A stretch of DNA of 64,000 nt, taken from the NCBI RefSeq assembly GCF_008831285.2, contig NC_045140.1:7870505-7934504 (forward strand), read 5' to 3'. The position numbers and the translations under genes were made by a program. Numbering within the stretch: position 1 is the first letter of the stretch; every line of letters starts with the position of its first letter. Below, piece by piece: positions 49,165 through 60,349 of this stretch. The notes beneath the pieces were generated by a model. The model had not been told where the DNA came from, did not search any database, and saw only the letters and a program-made list of their open reading frames with translations. Source of the stretch: Nymphaea colorata. Lineage: Eukaryota > Streptophyta > Magnoliopsida > Nymphaeales > Nymphaeaceae.

Positions 49165-49337
49165 AGTAGCGTTGAGCCCTATCTCAACATCTCGTAACTG
49201 TGAGGGGGCCACTTGCAGTAACGAGATAAACTTGAAAACTATTTTCTCAAAAAATATTATTATCAAATAAATCAAGATTTGTCGATTACCTATTTCACTC
49301 CAACAATCTCTCCTGACCTAACCGCCTGCTGGGCTCC
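49165..49337. repeat. Dispersed repeat R, copy 2
   Basis: Second copy of the repeat at 20201-20375, same orientation; homology ends at CCTGCTGGGCT. It follows the copia remnant. Confidence 0.75.
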
Positions 49338-50829
49338 TTAGCTCTTTGATGGTGACTTGAATAAGTTGGAGATGCTCCTCAAGAGTCTATCACAAGCTCC
49401 TCCAAGGTCTCCTCTAGTTGGAAATGAAGGTTTGGAGTAGAAGATTAAGAAAACCACATAAGTAAAATTAAACAAGAAAAAGAAGAGAATAAGAAATCAA
49501 GAAGAAGAGAGAGAGGACTCAAAGACTTGAAAATATGATGGATTTTTTTTCATGTTAAATGAAATAAATGAGGAGGTATTTATAAAGGAAGGAGGCTCAA
49601 GGGCATTGTGGACTTTTTAAAAATAAAATTAGACATTAACTAGTCATTATTGGCTTAAAAATAACTTAAAAACCATATGAGGGTCAAATCTATCCAAAAA
49701 TAGGTTGACTGGAGGGTTGATCGTGCCAGAGAGTAGGCTGCCCACCCAAGGCTTACCCAGCCTAGGCCTGGCCCACTACAAAGCCTAAACAGGCTGAGCT
49801 GGCCCGCCACAAGCCCATTCTGGCCTGTGCTAACGGCCGCAGGCCTAGCTTGGCCTGGCCAGGCCAGGCTACACTAGGCCTTGCAAGTTTAAAACTGGCC
49901 GGGCCAGGCCAGCCGCATCAGGCTTGGCAATGCCAGAACTGGCCAGCCAGGACAATGCCAAGCAGCTAGGGCTGGCCAGGCAAAGCTTGGTCTGCCATGT
50001 TGGCTGTGGGCCCCACAAATGGTATTTTTGTATTTTGTAAAAAAAAGTTATTTTTGAAAAAGAAATGATATTTCAAGAAAACCAAAGGGCATTTTGAAAA
50101 ATTCAATAATATTTTCAAAAAATTAAGGGTATTCTGAGAATCTTTAATTAGAAACTATTGGTATTTGGAAAAGATTATAATGTCTCAACACTTGGTCTGG
50201 GAATGATTCGTGACTTGCATTTAAATCTGAATATGGATCAAGCTCTCAGATTTGGAGCTGAATCTGGATCAAAGCTTAGAATAGATAAAAAATAATACAT
50301 TTGTATTTGGATCTTGAATTTGGATCTAAAACTCTGATTTGGTTCTAAATCTCAGATTTAGATTTGGATTGAGGTAAAAACATGGAATTGGATCTAAGTT
50401 TGGATCTAGATTAAGAATTTCGAAGCAAACGAGGATATGGATCTAGATTTTGGATCTTGGGTTCCAATCGGGTCTGGATTGATACAAAGGCACAAATTGG
50501 GATCAAATGAGTCAAGAATTGAGATTTGGATCAAGGTCTAGATCTAAAGATCTGTTGTGAAACCAATTTTAGAATTTGGATTGGATATAGATCTATTTTG
50601 GATCTAGTTTGAATCTAAGGATCTATTTTAAATCTAGGGCTCTATTTTGGATCTAGGGCTTGGCTTTGAATCTGGATTTGGATCTAACGATTTGTTTTAG
50701 GCTTCCCTATGAGTTTTTGAACTGGATCCAGTTTGAATTATAGAATAAATTTAAATTGAGATTGAACTTTGTGTCCAAAGTCTATATGTCCCAACTATAG
50801 TTGATAGCCAATAAAGAAAAATTGACCAT
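49338..50829. other. No gene; GGCC-rich block and GGATCT-rich block
   Basis: 49740-49990 is dense in GGCCTGGCCAGG-type palindromic words. 50215-50740 is a degenerate array of (T)GGATCTAGATTTGGATC words. Both look like decayed LTR or satellite-like sequence. TATTTATAAAGG near 49577 could be an LTR TATA element. Confidence 0.5.
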
Positions 50830-51572
50830 AATTAAGAAAATTGAAGTGTTTGAAGCCGAAAATACTTGAAGGCTATTGTAAAGTTATCAAAAAAATGTTC
50901 AAAAAATGTTAAACATAGAATTTTGACAAAATTGGGGTGATTACATCTCTGTAAGTAAATAGAGCCAAATAAATATGGAGTAATCATCAATAAAAACCAT
51001 GTAATAGTTGATTTATCCATGCTTACATTAGGGGCTTGTCCCCACACATCTGAACAGATCATCTAAAGAATGCATTATATTTATAATCAGTCATAAAAAA
51101 GTAAAGCATGCAACTTGCTACATAAACATGCATCACAAAAATTGTTTATAGTGTCTAAATCAAGAACAAGAAGTTTAAAACTTTGAACAGTAGACTTCAC
51201 TATGGAATGAAAGGGATGGCTGAACCTCTCATGCCATCCTCCTAAAGACACACAAGCACCATAGAAAGTAGCGCTGTTCGACTTTTGTAGTTGCACTAGC
51301 TGAGGATGTTGAATATGATAAAGTTCACGCTTCCTAGTCCCTCTAAGCATCTCCTTTCATGTGGATTGAGCTTTCAAAATACACTCATTTGTTGTCCATG
51401 CAAAACTTGTTAACAAAAAACAGCTTATGAACCATATGAGGAGCATAAAAAACATTATGCAAACACATATTTGAGAAAATTAAGTTTAAAGAATGCATTA
51501 TTGATGACTCTATGAGTCACACATAAGTCATTACCGATCTTGATTCTATCATTTAAGTGTAGAAATCATAGA

Positions 51573-51723
51573 TAAGCCTGGTCACTGGGCCGGGCCACTG
51601 CCCGATACCCGGCCCGATTCTTAACCGGCTGATCTTATGGGGCCCGGCCTGGCCCGCTAATTAAGAGGTCGGGCACAGGCTTGATTATGTGTTCCACAAG
51701 GGCTCGAGAAGCCTGATAACTTG

Positions 51724-51760
<37 letters not shown>

Positions 51761-52545
51761 CATTGGTTAGGGTTTTCGGTTTCATAACTTCGTTTCAATG
51801 TTTCATACTTTCATTCTCCCTGTGTCGCCGAACGCCTCCTCCGGTCCTCCCGTTGCCCATCGGCTTGTCCTCCCGTCGCCCATCGGCTTGTCCTCCCCGT
51901 CGCCCATCGGCTCTGTGACTGCCGACTACTTCCTTGCCATCACCACCAGTGCCGATGTTGCTGCAGTTGCGCCTAGACCTGACGCTCAGCTGCCTCACAA
52001 AGTTGGGAGGGAATCTGAAGATGAAGGACAACGACATCCCTGCTGCCATCAAGAGCGGTGATGATGACAAAGAGGAGCTGATTTGCTTTCTTTGAGTCCT
52101 CTGGAAGGAGGATGAGCTGGACAGTAGTTCAGGCTCAGATCGACAGTCGAAGGAGGAGGATGAGGAGGAAGAAGACATGAAGGCGCAAAATTTCCTCCGA
52201 GGAACCTGGCACAGCAGCTGGACATGGCCATCTCAACCCTCCTCTCAATCTCTTACCCAGTAAATCCGAGCCTCACGCTTCCTTACGCAACCCTAAACAC
52301 CCTTTCCTTTCTCCCTTCCCAACCTCGCTCGGCCTCATCTGTGTTGGGATGGTCGTTCATATACACAAAATAATGGAGAGAGAGAAACCAGCCCGGCCCA
52401 TTAATAATCGGGCCGGGCGGGGCCTAGGGCATAAGCTCAAGCCCAAGGCCCTGCCTGGTCTGATTAATGGGGCTAACCTGATACATTGCTTGGGCTTAAA
52501 TTTGAACATTTTTATAGGCTTGGCCCGGCTAGATGCCCAACCCTA
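51573..52545. mobile_element. Non-autonomous hAT (973 bp) of the hAT-2 family
   Basis: Left terminus TAAGCCTGGTCACTGGGCC; right terminus, inverted, TAGGGTTGGGCATCTAGCC. Both have GGCCCGG-rich subterminal regions like hAT-2. The interior has a leader-like stretch with CGCCCATCGGCT repeats also found in hAT-2 (about 41078-41130), but no transposase. Candidate 8-bp duplication: ATCATAGA (51565-51572) and ACCGTGGA (52546-52553), differing only by three transitions. A (TA)n run lies near 51725-51757. Confidence 0.82.
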
Positions 52546-52552
52546 ACCGTGG

Positions 52553-52590
52553 ACACTTAAAGAATCCAAATACACTTAAAGAATCCAAAT
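52553..52590. repeat. 19-bp tandem duplication
   Basis: ACACTTAAAGAATCCAAAT occurs twice head to tail, directly beside the right end of the non-autonomous hAT. Confidence 0.9.
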
Positions 52591-53628
52591 TGATGGCTAG
52601 CATCTGTGTTCAAGAACCAATTTTCTATCAAGCACGTGTAGAGCTGAAACATGATAGGTGCTAGCTTCATTGTTGCTATTGTTTGAACTTCAGGAAATCC
52701 TTTTTTTAAAGCATGCCTTTGGCGAGTGGGCTGGTTGTCATAGAATTGACAAACTACCCGCAGTTTATTTGATTAGTTTCCACGTCCCCCGTTATTTATG
52801 CCATGGCCACAACCTCTACCCCAGAAAGAATTCTGTTGGCAAATAAAATATGCTACCTTGTTTTCTGAATTATACTAATATTGGCAGCCGGAGAAGGTAT
52901 AGCATCCGTGCTGGCTTCTTAATATTTGAGTTGGGCATCCTGTGTCAACCCATGGAGTTCGGCCAGAGTGATGGCATTGGGTCTAGTTGAGCTAGATGTT
53001 TTAAACACTAGGTACTTGGTAGAAAAACCTCTATGTGGAGATTTCTGTTTTCCTCATCTGCGGCTTAGAGGCCGTAGTCAACTGGTCGACAAGCATCTTG
53101 ACTTTGAAAAATTATTCATCAATAGCCATAATTTCTTTTCTAAGACTTTGAAGTTGTTTTTTCAACTGCATGACCTTGGACCTAGGATGTGCCCATAGGT
53201 TCTCTTTAAAAAATTTCATACCAATGATTTGAACATAGACTGATTATGTCAAAGAGGATATGATCGAACTTAGCAGAAGCTGGTCATGACACATCCATAT
53301 AGCGTATTCAAGATTAATTTTTTCAGCCCTCCCTTTATAACTTTCAGCGGATATGGTTTAGTACCATCCATCATGCCATATAGATCATAAGACCTCATAA
53401 AGGGAGTGCACTGGGTCTCCCATAATAAGTAAATATGGGCATTATTTAGAAAAGTTTGCCAATTAGAGGGAATTTGCAGAGTTGGCTGAATACTTAGCTG
53501 GTTAGACGAATCTGATGGTGCCATGAGAGCAAGTCTAAGACCAGCAGAGGAAGAAGAAGAAAACTACAACAGTTGGTCAAACACGAGCAGCTGAGGATGA
53601 GAGCGTTGGCTCTAATACCAAATCAAAA

Positions 53629-54052
53629 TGATGCCACACACAAAAAAGATATTTTAACATGGTTTAGGGCCCTCGTCCCTTACGTGCACGATACTTCCTC
53701 TTTGCTCTTCATCAAGAGGTTTCATGAAAATAAAAAGAGAGAACACTATGGCAGGACATGAGATTGTCTCCTTGATTTTTGATATGATGTTGCAAGGACA
53801 ATGATAATTGCTACAAGTTGTTATTCTTTCTTTAACAGCTCGATCTTCTATCCTAATCATGATGGTGTGTGGCCTCCATTTTGTTAGTATCGTTTATCAA
53901 TATTTTTTTAACTTCCTTCGTTGATTGGCTTGCCTCCATAATTATTACCATCAATTTGCTTGGTGATTTTTCCTTCATGATTGGCAAGATATTATCACTG
54001 ATTTCCTCAATCCAAATATGCATGCATTGGATCTGCATTCAATATTCTAACA
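53629..54052 (-). repeat. Copia 5' LTR, related to 16895-17110
   Basis: 424 bp with TG..CA ends. Similar to 16895-17110 over CACACAAAAAAGA, GTTTAGG, ATGAGATT.TCTCC and GGA.AATGATAA, so both belong to one copia family. Confidence 0.7.
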
Positions 54053-54736
54053 TAGACTGTGTGGGGGTGAACAAGCCCAAGTAAATATTCTGTTTATGTT
54101 ATGGCCACTAATTCATGTCTGTTTCATATTTTCTTATTGTTTACAAATTTATGTGAACTCATATAAACTCATAAGAAGTAACCGATGGTTTCAAAAACAA
54201 GTTGTATATTGTTAAGTCACACTCAGTGGCCTCAAACTCAAGGTTGAATCAAGTTTAAGCTCAGTACATTAAAATCAAACAGTTCACAAACCAAGCCTGA
54301 ACAAGCTGCTTTTATCATTGAATGGACATGGCTTTCTCATGATGATCATGATCAGAGTTTAAGCTACTTAAAATAAATTAAAGAACTAACCTGGACATGA
54401 TTTGTGCAACTTGTTTGGCTCAGTTCTCAGGCTTAGATGCAACCTTCCCTGGTTAAATGTCAACAGAATCTTATATATTGGCAATGCAAAATTGTATCAT
54501 ATTTACTAAGATGAATGATATCGGCACTATGATTTTTTCTTATTTTAAATTCATGTTAGGACACTTCTAATTAATCTTTAAAATGGGAAAGATAAGAGAA
54601 AATATGCTATGTGGGCTGATGCTTATTAGTGAAAAAATTGATCTGGTACTGGTACTGAGGATCTCCCAAAATGGTTTGATAACCACGTCACTCTCGTTCC
54701 AACTCTTTTGCAGGTCGAACCTCATGACCTCACTAA

Positions 54737-55360
54737 CGCTTTATTTGTATAGAAGGAAAGAAAGGAGTGGAAAGGAAAGGAAAGATAGGGAAAGAAAATG
54801 GAAAAAAAAGGAAAAGAAAAAGAAAGGAAAAAAAAAAAGTGATTATAAAACTTGTTTGGATAAAAAGGAAAAAAATGATAAAATTTATATTACTTTATAA
54901 TGATACCCTTAATATTTAATTCTAAAGGTGTACAAGAAACACAATGAATAGTGACAACTCACTGTCCAACGGTGGCGATGGTGACTCCAGCGATGGTCAG
55001 TATGGTCTGAACAGGGAAGATAAACATGCAAGTCTCGAGCAGTGGTAGGAAGGAAGAGAGAGACAAACTCGATACCCGTCGATGTATTGACCAGCAGCGA
55101 GGAGGAAGAGAAAGAGCCATGCAACATCAAGAGTATACATGGTAGAAATGATAGTCTTTTCTTTTCCCTCTCAATCCCTCTAATTTTAAAGGGATTGAAT
55201 TTACATTAGAGCATCCTTTCCATTTCTTTCCTTTCTTTTCACTTCCTTTGCAACCAAACACATTTTTTATTTTCCTTTCTTTTCCCTTCTTTTTAGTTAA
55301 TCAATCAAACAAATGATTGATTGTTCAATCCCTTTCATTTCCTTTCATCCAAACAGGGTG
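54737..55360. mobile_element. Possible PIF/Harbinger-type MITE
   Basis: About 624 bp with ends CGCTTTATTTGTATAGAAGG and, inverted, CACCCTGTTTGGATGAAAGG, each followed inward by AAAGGAAAGG-type purine runs. TAA flanks both sides (54734-54736, 55361-55363), the duplication expected for PIF/Harbinger. The ends match imperfectly, so this is a moderate-confidence call. Confidence 0.45.
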
Positions 55361-56510
55361 TAAGATGACGATCAAGTCCCCGATAATTAAGTTGGTCTCA
55401 AGAACTGGTATAATTTGCACAGGAGACGGCTACCAATTCCAATTGCCGGTGAAATCATGTTTACAATACTCGGGCTGTTTTCATCAACTGCAACATCAAC
55501 TTTACATGTTTTCTTATGCCTCATACCTACACAAGTAGGTAAGGCCACTTAAATAGAATGGGCTGCTCAGGAGGAGATGGAGGCATTATAAGTTGGGGTA
55601 AATACAAATGGCCTATAAATAAGATCATCCAATTGATGATGAGCTGTGCCGTACGATGGTACGAGATGCTGCTTGGTGTATCGGGTGCACGACAAATAAT
55701 CTTTGCTCAAGCCAAAGAAAGTCCAGAAAGGTGTTAGACTCTGGTGGGGAATACTAGCGGAAGATGGGACAAAACTACACTCAAGTTCTTGCATCATGGT
55801 TCCCTTGGCAGGCAGTCATTTTCAATATCTGAATGCACCGACAAGGCTTCCTGCAGCATTTTTCTTTAAAAGAACTTGGCTTGCTGAACAAATTCCTTTA
55901 ATGGACCATTTCCAACTGATGGTCCCTAGAAAGACAATGCAGGGTCAAAACAACATCAATGGAATTAATAGAGTTGTAGAGCAGATTGACAAGGCAAAAA
56001 CAATGTAATAAAAAATTCAAGGATTTTAGTCCACATAGTGAATAACAAGCCTGAAGGCCTTGAAACATGGTGTACAGTTAAACTGCAGGAGAAGTCGCAT
56101 TCTGCCTGCAGCAACAGCAAAATCAAGAAAATAAACTGATTACGATGTACCTAACATACGGCTCCAATTTCATGAAAGCCAAGGATTACTGAAGATTAGA
56201 AAAAGAAAAAGGATCAGGCGGAAGTAGATCAACGTTTAAGGTGGCTAAAGATTACAATAAACCGTAGCCAATGACATAATGTTGCAGGAATTGAAATCCA
56301 TATAAACTGCATACAAGTGAAATTATGGTGTATTCACAGTGATTAGACACAAATCGATAGAGAAGCTCTGAGGATTTTATTGTCTATAAAAAATTTATTT
56401 CACAAGCTCATAAGTGAAACAAGCATGCAACTTAAGAATCGTTTTGAACAGACGCAAATGATAAAGATAACTTTAAGCTACACCAGATCACTTGGATAAA
56501 TTCACCATAT
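55361..56510. other. No gene assigned
   Basis: A + frame at 55703-56008 has no recognised domain. The region may contain the 3' UTR or downstream sequence of the kinase gene ending at 56511. Confidence 0.4.
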
Positions 56511-57460
56511 TTACTGGGGAAGTGACTCTGCGATCAAATCATTTCCTGCATCAAAAACAAAAAAACAATGGTCAATTTGTTAACCAAATTTCAGAAATGT
56601 AGATCAAACCATTGGAAGATAGCCCACACAAGGAATGGAGATGAACATTGATAGTCATGATATTTTAATAATTAATTGAATTTTTACAAAAACATTGTAA
56701 GAAAAATTCAAATTTGTAGAAAATTGATAAGTTTTCTATTACTTCTCTAGATTTTTTAACTTACTGACTTCCCCACATTTTCCTGCAAAAAACAATTTTT
56801 CAGTTTAATACCCAAGAAAAGCCTTGCAATAAAGAACCTGATAATTATATTTGTGATGTATGCATGTGCCATAAATGTTTGTTATTACTTGTTAGTCTGT
56901 GCTAGATATATATATATTTGTGTACCTACACACGCGTAGACATACATGCACACCTATATATCTGCAATATACATACATAAACACATGAAGCACAATGTGT
57001 TTCCGTGTATATACAGATGATACACTAAATATAAGCAAGTTTCTTCAATTGTTTTTATTTTCTTTCTAATACTTACGCAGCAGAACCAAGAGGTCCAAGA
57101 CCTGACATGTCAAATCCCTACCAAGAAAGTACATGTGTTTTGTATATGTATATATGCTGTACAAGAGTATGAAAAGAGACAGGGAATTCTTCATGTAATT
57201 TGGAAATTACGATTGCTTTCTGATTCAGAAAAGCTTTATTAGTTTACTAATGCAAATTTTGTTACATAATGCACAAATCAGGAATACAGCATCATTATCA
57301 AAATTAGTCCGAATACAAGGTTACATACCAAGGCAACTTAAATGTTTCTTTCCACCAACCCTGCTTGGCGCAGTATGCACATATCTTATCAAGTCGAACT
57401 ATAATTTCAGAAAATGTTGGTCTAGCCAAAGGCTTAGGATCCCAACACTCCTCAATTAGC
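56511..57460 (-). CDS. Integrin-linked/RAF-like protein kinase, last exons only
   Basis: Exon 57460-57329 (acceptor TTTTGTACAG, donor GTATGT) encodes LIEECWDPKPLARPTFSEII then VRLDKICAYCAKQGWWKETF and KLPW. This is the end of the kinase C-lobe (CW..xxRPTF = subdomain XI) with the KQGWWK.TFKLPW tail that I recognise from plant ankyrin/integrin-linked (ILK) group C MAPKKK-like kinases. Two further exons, 57117-57077 and 56545-56511, join in frame with GT-AG sites to a TAA at 56511-56513. Those two are short and uncertain; another frame of 57117-57077 reads GFDMSGLGPLGSAA. The upstream kinase exons are not visible up to 64000, so the preceding intron is long or the gene is broken. Confidence 0.65.
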
Positions 57461-58639
57461 CTGTACAAAAGAAACAAATCGCATAATTGTTAACATCAAG
57501 CCAGATCTAGTTGACTGATATGTGGAGATACTTGCCAACATGAAAGACCAATAATAAAGAATGCACTTCAGCATTGCTAACGAAATTGATGATGGATTTA
57601 GTTGGCAGAACCAAGAAGATAATCACAAGCACAATTTTTATGGCTTTGGTAATTCAATTTTACAAGCTCCTCATCCTCAAAGACAAAAGGTATTACTCAG
57701 AAGCATAAAAGGATACTTGTGTCAAATTTCACTTGACATCATAAAGACACTATTGCAAGCATTCACAAATATCTTTCTCAGGTTTTTCTCGGGAATATGA
57801 AAAAATTAGAAAAATGTAAAAAAATAATAGAAACTTTATGAATTTTCTGCTGACTCGATTGCTGCATTGACAACAAGGTGTTGGGCCTTGGTGCCTTCTG
57901 TGAGCTGTTGTATCAGCAAAGCTATGGAGCTTTGATGTATTGTTTCTCACATTACTGAGTTGATTTTCGTTGTAAAGTATAGATTTGTATATTTGTATCC
58001 ACCCTTCTGTTTTGAAGATTGGGTTGTTGTGCCTTGTTGAAAGAGCTTGAGAAGATCCTGATTTCCTAACACATTATCACCAAGACTATCATAATGTTTA
58101 GATGACAATTCAAATACAAATAAGAAAATTAATTTACATTAACATAATGAGGTTTACATCTGTCATAGTCACTTTCATTTTCATATGTTTAGACTATTAT
58201 ATATTATTTAAAGCTTTGAAAGAAATCAATTAATTAGATAGATGGGTATAAGAGCTAATTCAAACCAAAATTGTTTTAAAGATAGTTTTACACACAAGTA
58301 TAGTTTTAGTAGTTTCAATTATATGTCTATATTTGCTTTACCACCTAACCTAAAGTCTTAAATCACGTCCCAAACTGATCTGTTCTAAACAATACAAAAC
58401 ATCTACATTCTCAAAATCAGATTGAACATAAATCAAACATATACTGGCCGAAGCAATACCTTTTATGCGCAAAAACCGCTAGTGAAATCAATTTATCACC
58501 TATAAATATTTTCTATAAAAGTTTATCTACAAAATCAATACATAATAGGTTAACTCCTACACATACAATTTAACATTAAAAAATGAACAATCAAAACTGA
58601 AAAACCAAATAATAATATCAACAAATCAGATGTTTCTGA
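57461..58639. other. No gene seen
   Basis: AT-rich. 57840-58060 resembles a copia LTR end (TTGTTGAAAGAGCTTGAGAAG). Possibly the intron upstream of the last kinase exons. Confidence 0.4.
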
Positions 58640-60345
58640 ATAGAATAAGAAGAAATAACCATAAAAAAGCAGTTGAAGTACAATTATTTTCTTAATACAA
58701 GTTAGGTTTCAACAAAATTCAAACGTTCTCATTGTTGCCGTCCTCATCAAAAGTAGACAAATGATATTCATTTGAATCATCATAAAGGGGAAAATTCATC
58801 TCCTTCTTTTGTTTTATCACTCTCATTTTTTATCTCCTACTATTCTTTTACATTCATTTAGAAACATGCAAAAATTAATATATTCAGTAAACAATCAACA
58901 AAATTTTACTTACCTTTATTTTTAAAATTACAAATCTTTTACATACATTTTATCATCTTGCACCCTTATAGAAGATGATTCCTTCTCATGCTTCTTCATC
59001 AACCCAAGTAAATCTTCAAGTGGAACAATATTGACATCATGTATATTGAATACTAACTCTAGCCAAAAATCATCTAAAGAAGAAAGATGTAAGACAAGTT
59101 CTTTTTATATTATTCATTCATCATCTGAATCAGTAATGTTAATATACAAAGGATCCTCAACCATCATTTTTCTTATGTCTTTTATTCAACTTCATATTAT
59201 ACATAACAAAAACTAAAGAATTGAGTTTTATTTGCTCAAAGCAATTTCTCATTTTGGTAAGAACCTATCAAATAATTGTGTAAGTTGTAAATAGTAAACA
59301 TCTACAATTAAGAAAAAAGTATAAACATTAAACATATAATAATTACTAAAAGAAATATACTCCAATTATATCTTCATCCTGATGCACTTCATTTAAGGTT
59401 GAGACTTCTCATTAAAAAGTTCATCACTTCTTTGGTCTCAATAATAAATGTATTCCACTTATCAATTGGCCAAAAAAAGTGAAAAAGAAATATAATTTAG
59501 AGAGCTCATTTGATTCAAGCGTAAAAATAAATAAAAAAGCTAAAGACAAATTTGAAATATTCTAAGTTGTTGTCCCTTGTGGTTCAAATTGCTTCAGGTT
59601 TCTAAAAGTAGCCAACTACATTTTCATATGCATCTAAAATGTTGCATCGCTCTTCTATATTGGGCACCATTCATTCCAAGCAATCTAGAAATACAACATT
59701 TATTTTCTTATCTTTGTTAATATCATCATCATAAAAAAAAGTGTGAAGGTAGCCTGTAAAATGTAGACAACGACATATTTGATCGTCCCACCTATTCTCA
59801 ATGATTTCTCAAATTTTTTCAAACTTTTTTGCATTATTGTCTATGCTGAAAGCAATTTTTTATTTTGTCTTTCACATGTGATAATATAAAAACCTCATAG
59901 TTGGATCTCCATTTCAATCAGTTACTCTCAAAGCCTTCAGTAGAGGTAATGTGCCTTTAAGCATATAAGAAATTGCTTTCCAACAACTGCAGTCCTTAAT
60001 AGTAATCTATGTTATCTCTTTACCATTTGCATTTTTGTGATAATGATCACTCTTTTGGATCTCTAGAAACATAATCATATTTTCTACTACTCTTTCATTT
60101 GCTTTGATAATTTGTAGGGTAAGATAAAAAGGTTGTAATCCAGTAATAGTAGATCATAAAAGTTTATTATCTGTAACTTTTCTCATCAAACTCAACACCC
60201 ATGCATGTCCATATATAAGTATAGTTATCATCTTCTCTTTGTCTATTATGTGCTTATGCACACATAGCTTGCTGATGTCTTCAAGTATCAAGTTTAAACA
60301 ATGTATTGTACAAGCTATCCAAAAATGTTGAAGACCAAGTCTTGT
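58640..60345 (-). pseudogene. hAT (DUF659-type) transposase remnant, left arm of inverted repeat
   Basis: Read on the minus strand with many stops: CTIHCLNLILEDISKLCVHK, ITILIYGHAWVLSLMRKVTD, TGLQPFYLTLQIIK, KAISYMLKGTLPLLKALRVT, matching the DUF659/hAT core. The remainder toward 58640 corresponds to the C-terminus and 3' flank. Homologous in inverted orientation to 60493-61970. Confidence 0.75.
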
Positions 60346-60349
60346 AAAC

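Larger units (their letters stand above)
50830..54052 (-). mobile_element. Ty1/copia element, minus strand, interrupted by a hAT MITE
   Basis: From right: LTR 53629-54052, which read on the minus strand starts TGTTAGAATATTG. Then a PBS near 53609-53623 (minus TTTGGTATTAGAGCC, tRNA-Met type). Gag 53524-52640: NWQTFLNNAHIYLLWETQCT, FMRSYDLYGMMDGTKP, then MAIDE..KVKMLVDQLTTA and a GRG-rich end. After the non-autonomous hAT (51573-52545) the element resumes with the GAG-pre-integrase/integrase start, 51350-50832: GGWHERFSHP, FCDACLCSK, ICSDVWGQAPNVSMD. RT and the 3' LTR are not found next to it. Several frame breaks. Confidence 0.85.

Noticed and set aside
49740..49990. A hAT-2-like GC-rich subterminal region
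   Set aside because: The words are GGCCTGGCCAGG, not GGGCCGGGCC, and no terminus or 8-bp duplication is found.
57561..57800. A small + strand gene
   Set aside because: No recognised domain, no splice or promoter support; antisense to the kinase intron.
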